Of a stretch of DNA of 64,000 nt, positions 25,381 through 34,439 are shown piece by piece. The notes beneath the pieces were generated by a model. It was not told where the DNA came from, did no database searches, and was given only the letters and a program-made list of their open reading frames with translations. The translations under genes were made by a program, and so were the position numbers. Position 1 is the stretch's first letter. Every line of letters starts with the position of its first letter. This stretch comes from JAGTQI01 sp038868115 (lineage in GTDB: Archaea > Thermoproteota > Bathyarchaeia > Bathyarchaeales > Bathycorpusculaceae), in the NCBI GenBank assembly GCA_038868115.1, contig JAWBXA010000005.1, positions 1 through 64,000 on the forward strand, written 5' to 3'.

Positions 25381-26738
25381 TATCCCATAAGCTTTGATTT
25401 CGCCTCTTTGAACAAAGCCTCGGTTTTAAGTCGCCACCTCTCAAAGTCTTTAGGCGTTTTCGGATAATTCCGATAATGAGCCTTAACCCTGTTCATTAGG
25501 TTAACCGTAACCCTCAACTTGTTTAAAAATTGGATACGCTTTAAGCCTCTGAAAACCCGTTTTGCCGTCTCAGTTATGTTAAGGTGGAAATCCTCGCCTA
25601 AACCAGCCTTTAAAACATCCTCCTCAGTCAACAGCTTATACTTCATGCCATAGCTTAGGTCTTCGTTTTTGCACCTTAAAAGCAAAAGCCTAAAAACGTC
25701 AAGTGAAGCTTGCTTTGTACCGTAGCTTTCCATGTACTTTACATTGTACTGCCATAAAGCCTCCTGGCTTATGTCGCCCTTCTCCAAAGCTTCAACAATG
25801 GTTTTTCCGGCTAAATACCCACTTATCATTGATGGTCCTATTCCGCCTCCATGTATGGGATTAACAAGGCACGCGGCGTCCCCAGTGATTATCACGCCGT
25901 TTCCAACCATATTGTCTAAGGGTCTTCTTGTTGGGTCATACCACGCTCCACCGTTAAGCAGCAGTGAACCATCAAAGATGGGATTGGTTAAAACATGCTT
26001 GTAGAACTGTTCTTTTGGGTTTGGAAAATTGTCCCGCATGCAGACTCCAAGTCCAGTGTTAACCTTCGCGCTTCCCTTATAGAAAATCCATGTGTAGCCG
26101 CCAGGAGTTACATTCTGATTTAAATATATTTCACAGTAATCTTTGCCCTCAACCTCTTGCTTAAGCTGTCTAATCTCCCTATAGCAAGCCTCCACGTCCT
26201 CGTTGGCTATTTCGCTCTCGATTTCCATTTCCTTTGGGAGTTTCCGTCTAACAACCGCTAGAAAACCGCTTGCATCCACAACGGTTTTTCCTTCAAAGCG
26301 AACCTTCTCACCAGTCTTCATGTTTTTAGCTAAAACTCCAACCACAAAGCCTCTATCAATAATGGGCTCCAAACATTGAGTCGAATCAAATAAAACAGCC
26401 CCATTATCTAAGGCCGTTCTCAAAAGCCACTGCCCAAAAAGCCTTCTATTCAAGAGGTAGCCGGAAAAATCCTCATGCCTAACGGTGAAAACTGTTTCCA
26501 TGTCCGGCGAGTATATTTTAACGCCCTCTATTCGCCTTTCCAGCTCGCCATGCTGAGGAGGCTTCAACCCAACATTCTTTAAATGGTGCTCGCCTAAGGC
26601 GTCTCCACAAACCTTCTCGCCAATCTCCTTCTGGGGTTTACGCTCAACCAAACAAACCTTTAAGCCGGCCTCAGCAGCTGTTTTTGCCGCTAGGCATCCA
26701 GCCGTTCCAGCGCCCACAACAACGACATCGACTTTCAT
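25380..26738 (-). CDS. Geranylgeranyl reductase family flavoprotein
   Basis: 452-residue FAD-dependent reductase of the digeranylgeranylglycerophospholipid reductase family, which saturates the isoprenoid chains of archaeal lipids. Rossmann dinucleotide loop 'VVVVGAGTAGCLAAKTAAEAG' is at residues 5-25, the family's 'GEKVCGDALGEHHL' near 40-53, and the second FAD motif 'GVIITGDAACLVNPIHGGGI' near 285-305. The longer C-terminal domain with 'ALFKEAKSKLMG' is within family range. Could also act on menaquinone or chlorophyll-type prenyl chains in other organisms; lipid reduction is the likely role in an archaeon. Confidence 0.9.
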   Translation of the reverse strand: MKVDVVVVGAGTAGCLAAKTAAEAGLKVCLVERKPQKEIGEKVCGDALGEHHLKNVGLKPPQHGELERRIEGVKIYSPDMETVFTVRHEDFSGYLLNRRLFGQWLLRTALDNGAVLFDSTQCLEPIIDRGFVVGVLAKNMKTGEKVRFEGKTVVDASGFLAVVRRKLPKEMEIESEIANEDVEACYREIRQLKQEVEGKDYCEIYLNQNVTPGGYTWIFYKGSAKVNTGLGVCMRDNFPNPKEQFYKHVLTNPIFDGSLLLNGGAWYDPTRRPLDNMVGNGVIITGDAACLVNPIHGGGIGPSMISGYLAGKTIVEALEKGDISQEALWQYNVKYMESYGTKQASLDVFRLLLLRCKNEDLSYGMKYKLLTEEDVLKAGLGEDFHLNITETAKRVFRGLKRIQFLNKLRVTVNLMNRVKAHYRNYPKTPKDFERWRLKTEALFKEAKSKLMG

Positions 26739-26823
26739 GGGCTAACTTCGCCTCCCTCTTCATACTCTGTAGATTGCAGTCTTTATAAACATTGAAAACT
26801 GCCTAAAGGAATTTTCTCTGACA

Positions 26824-27333
26824 TTATTTGTGCTGAAACACTTTTGAAGATACAGGAATCGGTATGGTTGTCGTCTCTTTTAGCGTACTAAACACCATGC
26901 AGGTTAATGTTTTCTCTATGCCTTTCACTGTTCTTAGCTTGTCTATTACAAATTTTCCAACGGAATCCACATCCTTATCTTTAACCTTGATTAGGATGTC
27001 CCAGTCTCCAGATATTATGTGGACCTCTTGAACCTCTGGAAACTTTGATATTTGCTCAGCTATAGCCCTCTGGGAAAGCGGCACTTCCTCCTTGTTAGTT
27101 CTGTAGGAGAAGGATGCCAGTATGAAGGCTGTTACGTCAAAATTCAGCTTCTTATGATCTAGGATGGCTCTGTACTCCTTTATTATCCCCTGTTGTTCCA
27201 TTCTCTTTATTTTTGCGAAGACTGTTGTTATGGGCGAGTTTATTTTTCTTGCGATTTCCTTTGCTGTCATCTTACAATTTTTCTGCAGTAAGTCTAATAT
27301 AGCTAAATCCTTCTCGTCCAATTTGAAGTTCAT
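26824..27333 (-). CDS. Lrp/AsnC family transcription regulator
   Basis: 169 residues: an N-terminal winged helix-turn-helix ('LDEKDLAILDLLQKNCKM', recognition helix 'INSPITTVFAKIKRMEQQG') followed by an AsnC ligand-binding RAM domain with 'VHIISGDWDILIKVKDKD' near 110. The family senses amino acids and binds as octamers or dimers. It is divergent from the AsnRS-like asparagine synthetase gene, with about 100 AT-rich bases between, so control of that gene and itself is a natural guess (asparagine or aspartate as ligand). Confidence 0.92.
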   Translation of the reverse strand: MNFKLDEKDLAILDLLQKNCKMTAKEIARKINSPITTVFAKIKRMEQQGIIKEYRAILDHKKLNFDVTAFILASFSYRTNKEEVPLSQRAIAEQISKFPEVQEVHIISGDWDILIKVKDKDVDSVGKFVIDKLRTVKGIEKTLTCMVFSTLKETTTIPIPVSSKVFQHK

Positions 27334-27405
27334 ATGTAAAAATTATATAATTTTAAGCATAAAAAAGTTACTATTTGATAAAAATACAGAGTTTTCAATA
27401 AAAAA

Positions 27406-27413
27406 TTTAAAAG
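27406..27413 (+). promoter_or_regulatory. TATA box of the asparagine synthetase gene
   Basis: TTTAAAAG, 24-31 bases before ATG 27437, preceded by an A-run. The spacing predicts a leaderless transcript. It lies in the shared control region with the Lrp/AsnC gene. Confidence 0.55.
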
Positions 27414-27436
27414 TATGAGTTGCTATTTTCAATCTC

Positions 27437-28417
27437 ATGAGCAGCGATCTATTTGAAAGCCTAAAGAAAAGGTACATAACAATAAGAGACAGCAGACTAG
27501 CAAGAATTCTTAAAGTTCAGGATGAGATTATATCTTCCCTTAGGGCTTTCCTAAAAAATGAAGGCTTTGTCGAAATTTTGGCACCTATTATTGGACCAGC
27601 AACAGACCCCGGCATTAGAGGGGCAAAGCAAGCCACGGTAGACTATTATGGTTTTCCCTTTAAAGTTATGAGCAGCATGATATTATACAAACAAATGGTT
27701 CTTACGGCTTTGCCGAAGGTTTTTGCTTTATCGCCAAACATTCGACTGGAGCCGTTGGAAACTGTTAGAACACGTCGCCATTTAACAGAGTTTAGGCAAA
27801 TAGATCTTGAAGTGGCGTACGCTACATTTGAGGATGTCATAGAGCTCGGCGAGAGAATGCTTTGCTACGTAATAGCCGATGTGAAAAACAAGTGCAGCGA
27901 AGAGCTTGGAGAACGTGCAAAAACGCTGAAGGTGCCGAAACTGCCTTTTAAGAGGTACAAATACAAAGAGGCTCTTGAAATTCTCAAGAACGCGGGAATA
28001 AATGTGGAGTATGGCAAAGAAATTCCATGGGAAGCAGAGGAAGTTATATCAAAAATGCACAGTGAGCCATTCTGGATAACAAATTTTCCAGTCACCGCCA
28101 GAAGCTTCTACTACATGGAAAAGGAAGAAGAACCAGGCGTTCTAGAAGACTTTGACCTAATATATCCAGAGGGTTTCGGCGAGGCAATTTCAGGTGGGAA
28201 AAGAGAGCATCGATACAGCAAGCTTTTGGAAAGAATGCTGAAAAGCGGCGAAAATCTTGCTGATTACGAGTGGTATTTGGACATGTTAAGGGTTGGAATT
28301 CCTCCGTCGGCGGGTTTCGGGATAGGTGTTGAAAGGCTTACAAGGTTTATTTGCGGTCTTGAAAACATATGGGATGCTGTTCCATTTCCTAAAGTTGCCG
28401 GGATACCCTCCCCATAA
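27437..28417 (+). CDS. AsnRS-related asparagine synthetase (archaeal AS-AR type)
   Basis: 326 residues with the catalytic domain of class II asparaginyl/aspartyl-tRNA synthetases but no N-terminal anticodon-binding domain. Motif 2 is 'RLEPLETVRTRRHLTEFRQIDLE' region near 100-122, motif 3 is 'GFGIGVERLTRFICGL' near 293-308. Stand-alone domains of this kind (described in Pyrococcus) make asparagine from aspartate, ammonia and ATP. The neighbouring Lrp/AsnC regulator supports an amino-acid role over tRNA charging. It begins at ATG 27437 right after its TATA box. Confidence 0.85.
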   Translation: MSSDLFESLKKRYITIRDSRLARILKVQDEIISSLRAFLKNEGFVEILAPIIGPATDPGIRGAKQATVDYYGFPFKVMSSMILYKQMVLTALPKVFALSPNIRLEPLETVRTRRHLTEFRQIDLEVAYATFEDVIELGERMLCYVIADVKNKCSEELGERAKTLKVPKLPFKRYKYKEALEILKNAGINVEYGKEIPWEAEEVISKMHSEPFWITNFPVTARSFYYMEKEEEPGVLEDFDLIYPEGFGEAISGGKREHRYSKLLERMLKSGENLADYEWYLDMLRVGIPPSAGFGIGVERLTRFICGLENIWDAVPFPKVAGIPSP

Positions 28418-28524
28418 ATTGCAACGTTTGTTGGAATTTGGAATATGGATTTCTAATTCATAATTGTTAAAATTATACTTGGTAAACTGTGGGAAACGTA
28501 AAATTGAAAGAAGGCGCAGTTAAA

Positions 28525-28770
28525 ATGATGAAGAAAGCTACAATAAGAAGAAGTGAGGTTTACACGGTTGACTTGACAAAAATTGATGGAGACGGCGCTT
28601 TCCCATGCCCAAAATGTGGGGTTATAATATCCCCAGACGACGAAAGTGAAGAGATTTACCAGATTGTTGAAACAAAAGTTAAAGGGGACGAGCTAGCTGA
28701 GCTAATTCTCCGATGCAACAAATGTGGAAGCATCATAAGGCTGGTGGGTTTCCTGCAACAAATCATTTAA
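28525..28770 (+). CDS. Zinc-ribbon protein, 81 aa
   Basis: A short protein with one four-cysteine ribbon: 'FPCPKCGVIISPDD' near residue 27 and 'LRCNKCGSIIRLVGF' near 63. The spacing and the acidic loop between are like archaeal ribbon proteins of unknown role. Start at ATG 28525: the TATA-like AATTATAC at 28471-28478 puts the transcript start near 28502, past the upstream GTG at 28489. Confidence 0.7.
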   Translation: MMKKATIRRSEVYTVDLTKIDGDGAFPCPKCGVIISPDDESEEIYQIVETKVKGDELAELILRCNKCGSIIRLVGFLQQII

Positions 28771-29015
28771 AGGCTAAAAGCGTTAAGCCTATTTTTCTTT
28801 CAAATTTTCAGCTAACAGTGACAAAAACAAGCCGTAATATGGTCTCAAATAAGCATTGCAAGTTTTAAGGGAATATTTGAGGGGATTAAAAGCGAGGTTT
28901 GCAGAAAATTAGGAAGAGGACTACTAGGATTGGTGCGCCTTTATTTCCTAGTTATCTGGCATCTAGACATTTGAATGAATATTTTTAGAGCTGCCAACAC
29001 GCCTTTTGAGGAATG

Positions 29016-30116
29016 TTAAGCTCCAAAAAGCCATCTTAGTAGGTCGATTAAGGAATAAAATAGATCATATAAAGGTGAGGAGATAATAAAAACTATTACC
29101 AAAACTCCAAGCAGAAACTTCCTGCTTCTCGACAAATCTGAAACGTCATCCAAAGGGCCTGGATGCTTAAACATGGACATAAACAAGACGAAAATAGCCA
29201 TAGGCCAACTTATGAAAGCAAGAAAAACTATGGAAAGTGCTGTCAGTATGTTTCTAGCTCCTTCGCTGAAAAGGGATCTTGCGACATGCCCGCCGTCAAG
29301 CATGGCGGCTGGCAGCAAGTTAAGCATCGTTACAAAGAAGCCAATCCATCCTGCAAATGCAACTGGATGCAACATTACCACTAGCATGTAGCCGGGGCCA
29401 TGGCCATTTGTCGGGGGTTGTGGAAGCAGAAACTGGGCGAAAAGTCTGAAGAAAAGTGGTGCTGGAAGGGTTGGAGTGCCCACCTTAACCCAGTCGTAAG
29501 ATGAGTATGGTAAGCCGACAATTGTGGCAACAATAGCAACGATGAAGCCGAATATCGGACCGCTTGTCCCAATGTCAAAGAGGGAATCCTTGTTTAGTGG
29601 GAGGGACTTCTGCATGATTACGGCTCCAAAAGTTCCAATCGGAGGTGGACCTGGAATGAAATATGGTGGTGTTGCCTCTACGCCTTCTACATTGGCTGTC
29701 AACTTGTGGCCTATTTCATGCATCCCAAGAACGGCCATAACGGCCATTGTAAAGGTTGCTCCACCAATTAATGGATCTGTGAAGCCCGCTGATTGAAGAT
29801 AACCAGCGACAAATGTTGTCCCGACTGTTGCGAAAAGAAGAAGCCAGTTAACAAGGACGTTGCTTGGCTTAGAAGGCTGCTTAGGAAAAATTCTGAGGAC
29901 GATTCTTCCGTCAAATCTCCGCAGAAAAGCCACTAAATTCATTTGTTCCAGCTTTTTAAACAGTTTTAGAAAGGTTTGTTTTGTCTCCTGTGGCTGTTTA
30001 AGATAGAAGGTTGGAATGTCATGCTCTATTAGGGCTTCCTCTATTTGAAAGTGTTCGTAGACGATTTTCTTTAACTCTTCGAACTCTGTTTGGTTTATTC
30101 GCTTTATCTCGTTCAT
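29016..30116 (-). CDS. Site-2 protease-like membrane metalloprotease (M50)
   Basis: 366 residues. A soluble N-terminal domain of about 85 residues precedes six to eight helices. Zinc motif 'GMHEIGHKLTAN' (HExxH, near 131) and the third ligand region 'LPAAMLDGGHVARSL' (near 265-280) are both intact, as is the family loop 'GPPPIGTFGAVIMQKS' (near 152-168). S2P-type enzymes cleave membrane-bound regulators. Upstream soluble domain could be a sensor. It stands alone; no anti-sigma-like target is adjacent. Confidence 0.9.
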   Translation of the reverse strand: MNEIKRINQTEFEELKKIVYEHFQIEEALIEHDIPTFYLKQPQETKQTFLKLFKKLEQMNLVAFLRRFDGRIVLRIFPKQPSKPSNVLVNWLLLFATVGTTFVAGYLQSAGFTDPLIGGATFTMAVMAVLGMHEIGHKLTANVEGVEATPPYFIPGPPPIGTFGAVIMQKSLPLNKDSLFDIGTSGPIFGFIVAIVATIVGLPYSSYDWVKVGTPTLPAPLFFRLFAQFLLPQPPTNGHGPGYMLVVMLHPVAFAGWIGFFVTMLNLLPAAMLDGGHVARSLFSEGARNILTALSIVFLAFISWPMAIFVLFMSMFKHPGPLDDVSDLSRSRKFLLGVLVIVFIISSPLYDLFYSLIDLLRWLFGA

Positions 30117-30314
30117 TTTATCTCCTGTAATTTTTAAGTCACTTAAATTGGTTACGTGTTAGAAAAGCTTATGGATTTGGATTTATATCTTACATGTTTT
30201 TAATTGCTAAAAGCAAGCGTCCACAGAAGCCGAACATAAGGGTAAACTTAAGAATAGTAGTCGCTTGTCAATTTTGGAACAAAATTTTAATCCTCAAACT
30301 CAACATTTAATGTT

Positions 30315-30539
30315 TCATTTTCTAAAAAATTTCAAATGTTTAGGCGCTTCGCACTTCTCGCCAACAGCGAAAACCTCGAAAAGCTCAAAGCTTGTCCCAC
30401 AGCTCTTACATTGTACATAGGCATAGTTGCGCCTTATTCCAAGCCAAAAACCTTCCCTGGAATTGCATTTGGGACATACATTGAACTTGCTTGCCGCAAC
30501 CAGGATTTCATCTAATCTCAAAGCTTCTCCAATCTCCAA
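30315..30539 (-). CDS. Small zinc-ribbon protein, 74 aa
   Basis: Ribbon 'NVCPKCNSREGFWLG' and 'YVQCKSCGTSFELFEV' (residues about 20-55), then a basic tail with one more cysteine. No catalytic domain. Similar tiny ribbons are common in archaea as transcription or translation accessories, but this one cannot be placed. Its promoter region faces the MBL hydrolase gene. Confidence 0.6.
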   Translation of the reverse strand: MEIGEALRLDEILVAASKFNVCPKCNSREGFWLGIRRNYAYVQCKSCGTSFELFEVFAVGEKCEAPKHLKFFRK

Positions 30540-30643
30540 AGTAATTAAGCGACCTTGAAAATTTATGAGTTACTATCAGAACGATAATATTCTTTTACTA
30601 ACAAAAGTTTATTAGATAAAATGGTTCTTCAAAGGCATTCAGA

Positions 30644-31285
30644 ATGATAATTCAAATGTTCACCGTGGGTAAGCTCTTTACAAACTGCTACATTGTGGCA
30701 TGTCCGGAAACAATGGAAGCTATAATCATCGACCCTGGATTCGATAGCGATTTTGAAGCAGAAAAGATATTTAGGTTTAGCGAAGAAAAGGAGGACCTAA
30801 AGCTAAAGTATATTGTGAATACCCACGGGCATCCGGATCATGTCTGTGGAAACGGTATAGTTAAAAAGCATTTTAAAACGTCAATTTTGGTTCATGAGAA
30901 GGATGCTTTCATGCTTGGAACCTTTGGCAAAGTAATCGCGAAATCTTTCGGCTTCAATAGTTCTTCGCCATTTGCAGACGTCCTTCTAAAAGACGGAGAT
31001 TATATAAGGTTTGGCAAAGTGGTCCTAAAAGTTATGCACACTCCGGGTCATACCCCGGGAAGTATATCCCTTATAGGCGAGAGTGAGGTTTTCACCGGTG
31101 ACACTTTATTTGCTGGTTCCATTGGTAGGACAGACCTTCCCCAAAGCTCAGAATCAGACATGAAAAAGTCACTAAAGAAGTTAGCAAACTTGCCTGACAG
31201 TTTTAAGGTTTACCCGGGGCACGGTTCAACAACAACTATTGGAGAGGAAAAGCAAACCAACCCTTTCCTCATTATGGAGTGGTGA
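30644..31285 (+). CDS. MBL-fold hydrolase, glyoxalase II-like
   Basis: 213-residue metallo-beta-lactamase-fold hydrolase. Metal ligands: 'VNTHGHPDHVCGN' (HxHxDH, near 60-72), 'MHTPGHTPGSISL' (near 130), 'GDTLFAGSIGRTDLP' (near 149) and 'YPGHGSTTTIGEE' (near 192). This set and the length fit hydroxyacylglutathione hydrolase-like thioesterases common in prokaryotes; the actual substrate is unknown. Start at ATG 30644, shortly after TTTATTAGATAA. Confidence 0.9.
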   Translation: MIIQMFTVGKLFTNCYIVACPETMEAIIIDPGFDSDFEAEKIFRFSEEKEDLKLKYIVNTHGHPDHVCGNGIVKKHFKTSILVHEKDAFMLGTFGKVIAKSFGFNSSSPFADVLLKDGDYIRFGKVVLKVMHTPGHTPGSISLIGESEVFTGDTLFAGSIGRTDLPQSSESDMKKSLKKLANLPDSFKVYPGHGSTTTIGEEKQTNPFLIMEW

Positions 31286-31706
31286 AAAAGGAAGCGTTTA
31301 CAAGGCTTCTCTAAACAGGTCTCTTCCTTTCTAACTTCTGGTTTTCGCGCTTGATTTTATAGAATTTCGCGCTCCCCTTCAAGCCATTAAAAATCACCAC
31401 CGATGTAGCTTCTTTGCCTTATCCCGTGAGCAGTCCCACCGCAGCGGCGATTTCATCGATAATTGCCCACATTCTTTCCTTCAATATGCGGGCCATAACG
31501 GTTCTTTTAAATTTCTTTCCGACATTTTCTCTAAAGATCTTCTGGCAGAAACGTGAAGTTGCTTTCGCTTATGTAAAACTCTTGCTTCTAACAGCTTCAG
31601 AATAGACTTGTATGATATATTTTCAAGTTTTATTTTGAATTCATAATGTTTAAGCAAGCCGTTTCGAAAGGATTATGTTAACCACTTAGTATGTGGATGC
31701 ATCTAT
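31286..31706. other. Intergenic with decayed leftward coding frames
   Basis: About 420 bases. On the - strand, a 58-codon frame (31657 down to 31481, start TTG, basic, 'RVLHKRKQLHVSARRSLEK') overlaps a second short frame (31496 to 31419) reading 'MARILKERMWAIIDEIAAAV'. Together they look like a small helical protein broken by one frameshift, or chance. The last 40 bases hold the leader of the adhesin gene. Confidence 0.35.
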
Positions 31707-34370
31707 ATGAAAAATAAAATGAGAGTCTTAGCTTCAATTCTTGTTATAGTTTTTAGCTTATTCATTTTCCCGCTCGACATGCCGTTTCCAACGGTGAAGG
31801 CAACATATGTTGAAGGGGAAATAGTCATAGATACTGTCTGGACCCTCGTAGACAGCCCCTTTATTCTTTCTGGAAACGTCACTATACGTGAAGGCGTAAC
31901 ATTAACCGTTGAGTCGGGAGTTGAAATAAGATTCGGTGGAAACTTCTCACTAATTGTTAATGGAAGACTCATTGCGAATGGAACAAAATCTAGACCAATA
32001 ATATTCACTTCCAATAAGGATATTCCTGAACACGGAGACTGGAGAACCCTCTATTTCAATGGAACCGGTCAACCTCCTTCATCTCTGGAGAACTGCATAA
32101 TAGAATACGGATCAAGTGGCGTAACAATAGCCGGTGGCGGGTTGACGATTCAAAGCAGCGTTATACGATTTAACTCTGAAAATGGAGTCACAGCATTAAA
32201 TGGTTCAATAACCGTTGGACGTGGCAACCTAATATTCAACAATACTGCCAGCGGCATTTACGTATTTGGAGGCAACATCATAGTGGAGGCTAACGCTATA
32301 GAGGCAAATGAAGATGGCATAACTTTAGCTGGGAATCTAACAACCTTCGAAATTAGTATAATAAAAAATAATGTAAGCTGTAATAGGAAAAGCGGAATAT
32401 CGCTTGTCATGGAGGACTATAACCCGAACTACGTTGTTATCAGAAACAATACAGTTTCCTTAAACTATTACGGGTTATATATTGCCACAAATGCAAGCAC
32501 ACTTATAACACGGAACTACATTACCAGCAATGAAGTAGGAGTCTTTTATGAATTTGGACATGGACATGAAGCCCATTTCAACGACATCTTTGACAACGGT
32601 CTGGGCATGGATGTATCAGCAATAGCGTCTGTAAACGCAACCCGCAACTATTGGGGAGATCCGAGCGGTCCATACCACGCGTCTTTAAATCCTAATGGGA
32701 AAGGCAATCCTGTCGGAGGCGACGGCGTCAACCTTGACTTCATATTCTTCTTAACAGCGCCAATAGATTACGTTAACAGCTTGCCAATAGCTGTTCTTTG
32801 GGCGGATAAGATTAAAGTTGCGCCCGGCGATGAGGTTGCCTTCGTTGGTTTCGAATCTTCTGATGATGGACGCGTTGACCAGTACTATTACAGTTTCGGG
32901 GATGGCCATGACACCGGCTGGACTACGCTGTCAATATTCTTTCATAACTACGCTACAATTGGAAACTATATTGCTCGTTTACAAGTCATGGATGATTTTG
33001 GCGAAGTCAGCAGCCCAGCCTCCGTGACCATCTACGTAGTTAATTTGTCGTCTTTAAATGTGGAACTTATTCTCGGGAATAATAAAGTTCTATCTGGCGG
33101 AGAAATCCCAATAGTAGCGCGCGTTTTTCAGGGTGAGAACCCGGTTGGTGATGCTAATATAACTTTCTTCTCTATCAAGGGTGGAAGTTTCGAGCCGCGT
33201 TCTGGTTTAACGAATTCTTCTGGCTACTTTACAGCGTCGTTTAGAGCACCTTCGGTTAGCGAAATAACCGATATTAGGGTTATAGCTAGAGCTTCGAAGA
33301 GCGGATTTGCAGATGGTTCATGCCACCAGTATTTGACGATTTTGCCACCTCTCAGCGTTATGGTGAAAGCTCAACCATCCAGAGTTTTATCGGGTGAGAA
33401 TTCAACAATAAGTGTTTATGTTTCTTGGGTTGGCAATCCCATCGAAGGAGCCAACGTTACCATATCTTCAACTAATGGCGGGAGCTTCACCGAATCTTCA
33501 AAGCTAACGGATTCTAATGGTGAAGCCTCTTTCAATTTTGTCGCCCCTCAAACGTCAGAAGAAATCATAACGACAATTGTAGCCAACGTCTCAAAGGTAG
33601 GGTTTGTTGGCGGTGAGGGGCGAACAAACATAACAGTCGCGCCAAAAATGTTCCAGATGGTAATTACAGCCAACCGGGATACGACAGTTTCAGAGGAAAC
33701 TGTAACAATAACAGTGCATGTTGAGCATAATGGAGTTTACGTTCAAGAAGCCAACGTCACCTTGTCTGCTACAGCTGGAACAATTTCACCCTTGTATAAC
33801 TCTACTGACAGTTATGGAAATGCCATTTTCCGTTTCACAACGCCACCGGTTCCAGAAGAAACAAACATCACCATAACCGCGACGGTTTCAAAGGAGGGAT
33901 TTGCCACCAACGCAACGTCATTAACGCTAACTGCAAGGCCGGGGATCTTAATAATAGGTGTTACCATGGGAGCTTATTCTGTACCGTCGGAAAGCCCTAT
34001 TGAAATCTATGTTTATGTAATATGTAATGGCAGAGCGGTGGCTGCTGCCAATGTTACGGTTGCTCTTAGCGCAGGGACGCCGGCTTTGCAATCAAAGCTT
34101 ACAGATGCAAATGGTTACTGTGTGTTTTCTATTTTAACGCCTAAGACTAACGCGGCGATGGATTTGGTGGTTGCCGTTAATGCTGAGAAGTTTGGATATA
34201 CGTGCCAGCCCATTTACGTGCTTTTGACCGTTGTCCCTCCGGCCGGGGGGATACCTTGGCTAACAATCTTGCTTGTGCTTATTCCAGTGTTGCTGGTGGT
34301 TTTAATCGCTGTGCTGGTAAAGTTGGGGGTTATTCAGGTTTCGTTCGGTGGAGAAGAAGAGGAGGAGTAG
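31707..34370 (+). CDS. Large surface adhesin: beta-helix, PKD and Ig-like repeats
   Basis: 887-residue secreted protein at the head of the pilus locus. Signal peptide at 1-30 ('LASILVIVFSLFIFPLD'). A parallel beta-helix runs from about 60 to 325 ('NGVTALNGSITVGRGNLIF', 'NATRNYWGDPSGPYHASLN'). Then a PKD domain near 355-445 ('YYYSFGDGHDTGW' is its core), and four bacterial Ig-like (Big/invasin) repeats of about 95 residues each, with 'DSNGEASFNFVAP', 'DSYGNAIFRFTTP' and 'DANGYCVFSILTP' as the repeating element. A single helix 'WLTILLVLIPVLLVVLIAVL' and acidic tail GGEEEEE end it. Many N-glycosylation sites. Probably a cell-surface stalked adhesin used with the pilus; that partnership is inferred from position. 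Confidence 0.85.
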   Translation: MKNKMRVLASILVIVFSLFIFPLDMPFPTVKATYVEGEIVIDTVWTLVDSPFILSGNVTIREGVTLTVESGVEIRFGGNFSLIVNGRLIANGTKSRPIIFTSNKDIPEHGDWRTLYFNGTGQPPSSLENCIIEYGSSGVTIAGGGLTIQSSVIRFNSENGVTALNGSITVGRGNLIFNNTASGIYVFGGNIIVEANAIEANEDGITLAGNLTTFEISIIKNNVSCNRKSGISLVMEDYNPNYVVIRNNTVSLNYYGLYIATNASTLITRNYITSNEVGVFYEFGHGHEAHFNDIFDNGLGMDVSAIASVNATRNYWGDPSGPYHASLNPNGKGNPVGGDGVNLDFIFFLTAPIDYVNSLPIAVLWADKIKVAPGDEVAFVGFESSDDGRVDQYYYSFGDGHDTGWTTLSIFFHNYATIGNYIARLQVMDDFGEVSSPASVTIYVVNLSSLNVELILGNNKVLSGGEIPIVARVFQGENPVGDANITFFSIKGGSFEPRSGLTNSSGYFTASFRAPSVSEITDIRVIARASKSGFADGSCHQYLTILPPLSVMVKAQPSRVLSGENSTISVYVSWVGNPIEGANVTISSTNGGSFTESSKLTDSNGEASFNFVAPQTSEEIITTIVANVSKVGFVGGEGRTNITVAPKMFQMVITANRDTTVSEETVTITVHVEHNGVYVQEANVTLSATAGTISPLYNSTDSYGNAIFRFTTPPVPEETNITITATVSKEGFATNATSLTLTARPGILIIGVTMGAYSVPSESPIEIYVYVICNGRAVAAANVTVALSAGTPALQSKLTDANGYCVFSILTPKTNAAMDLVVAVNAEKFGYTCQPIYVLLTVVPPAGGIPWLTILLVLIPVLLVVLIAVLVKLGVIQVSFGGEEEEE

Positions 34371-34439
34371 TGTTTCATAAGACGTAATATTTAATAACCA
34401 AAGTGTATAGACATATAACATAAGTACAGGAGAAGACGC

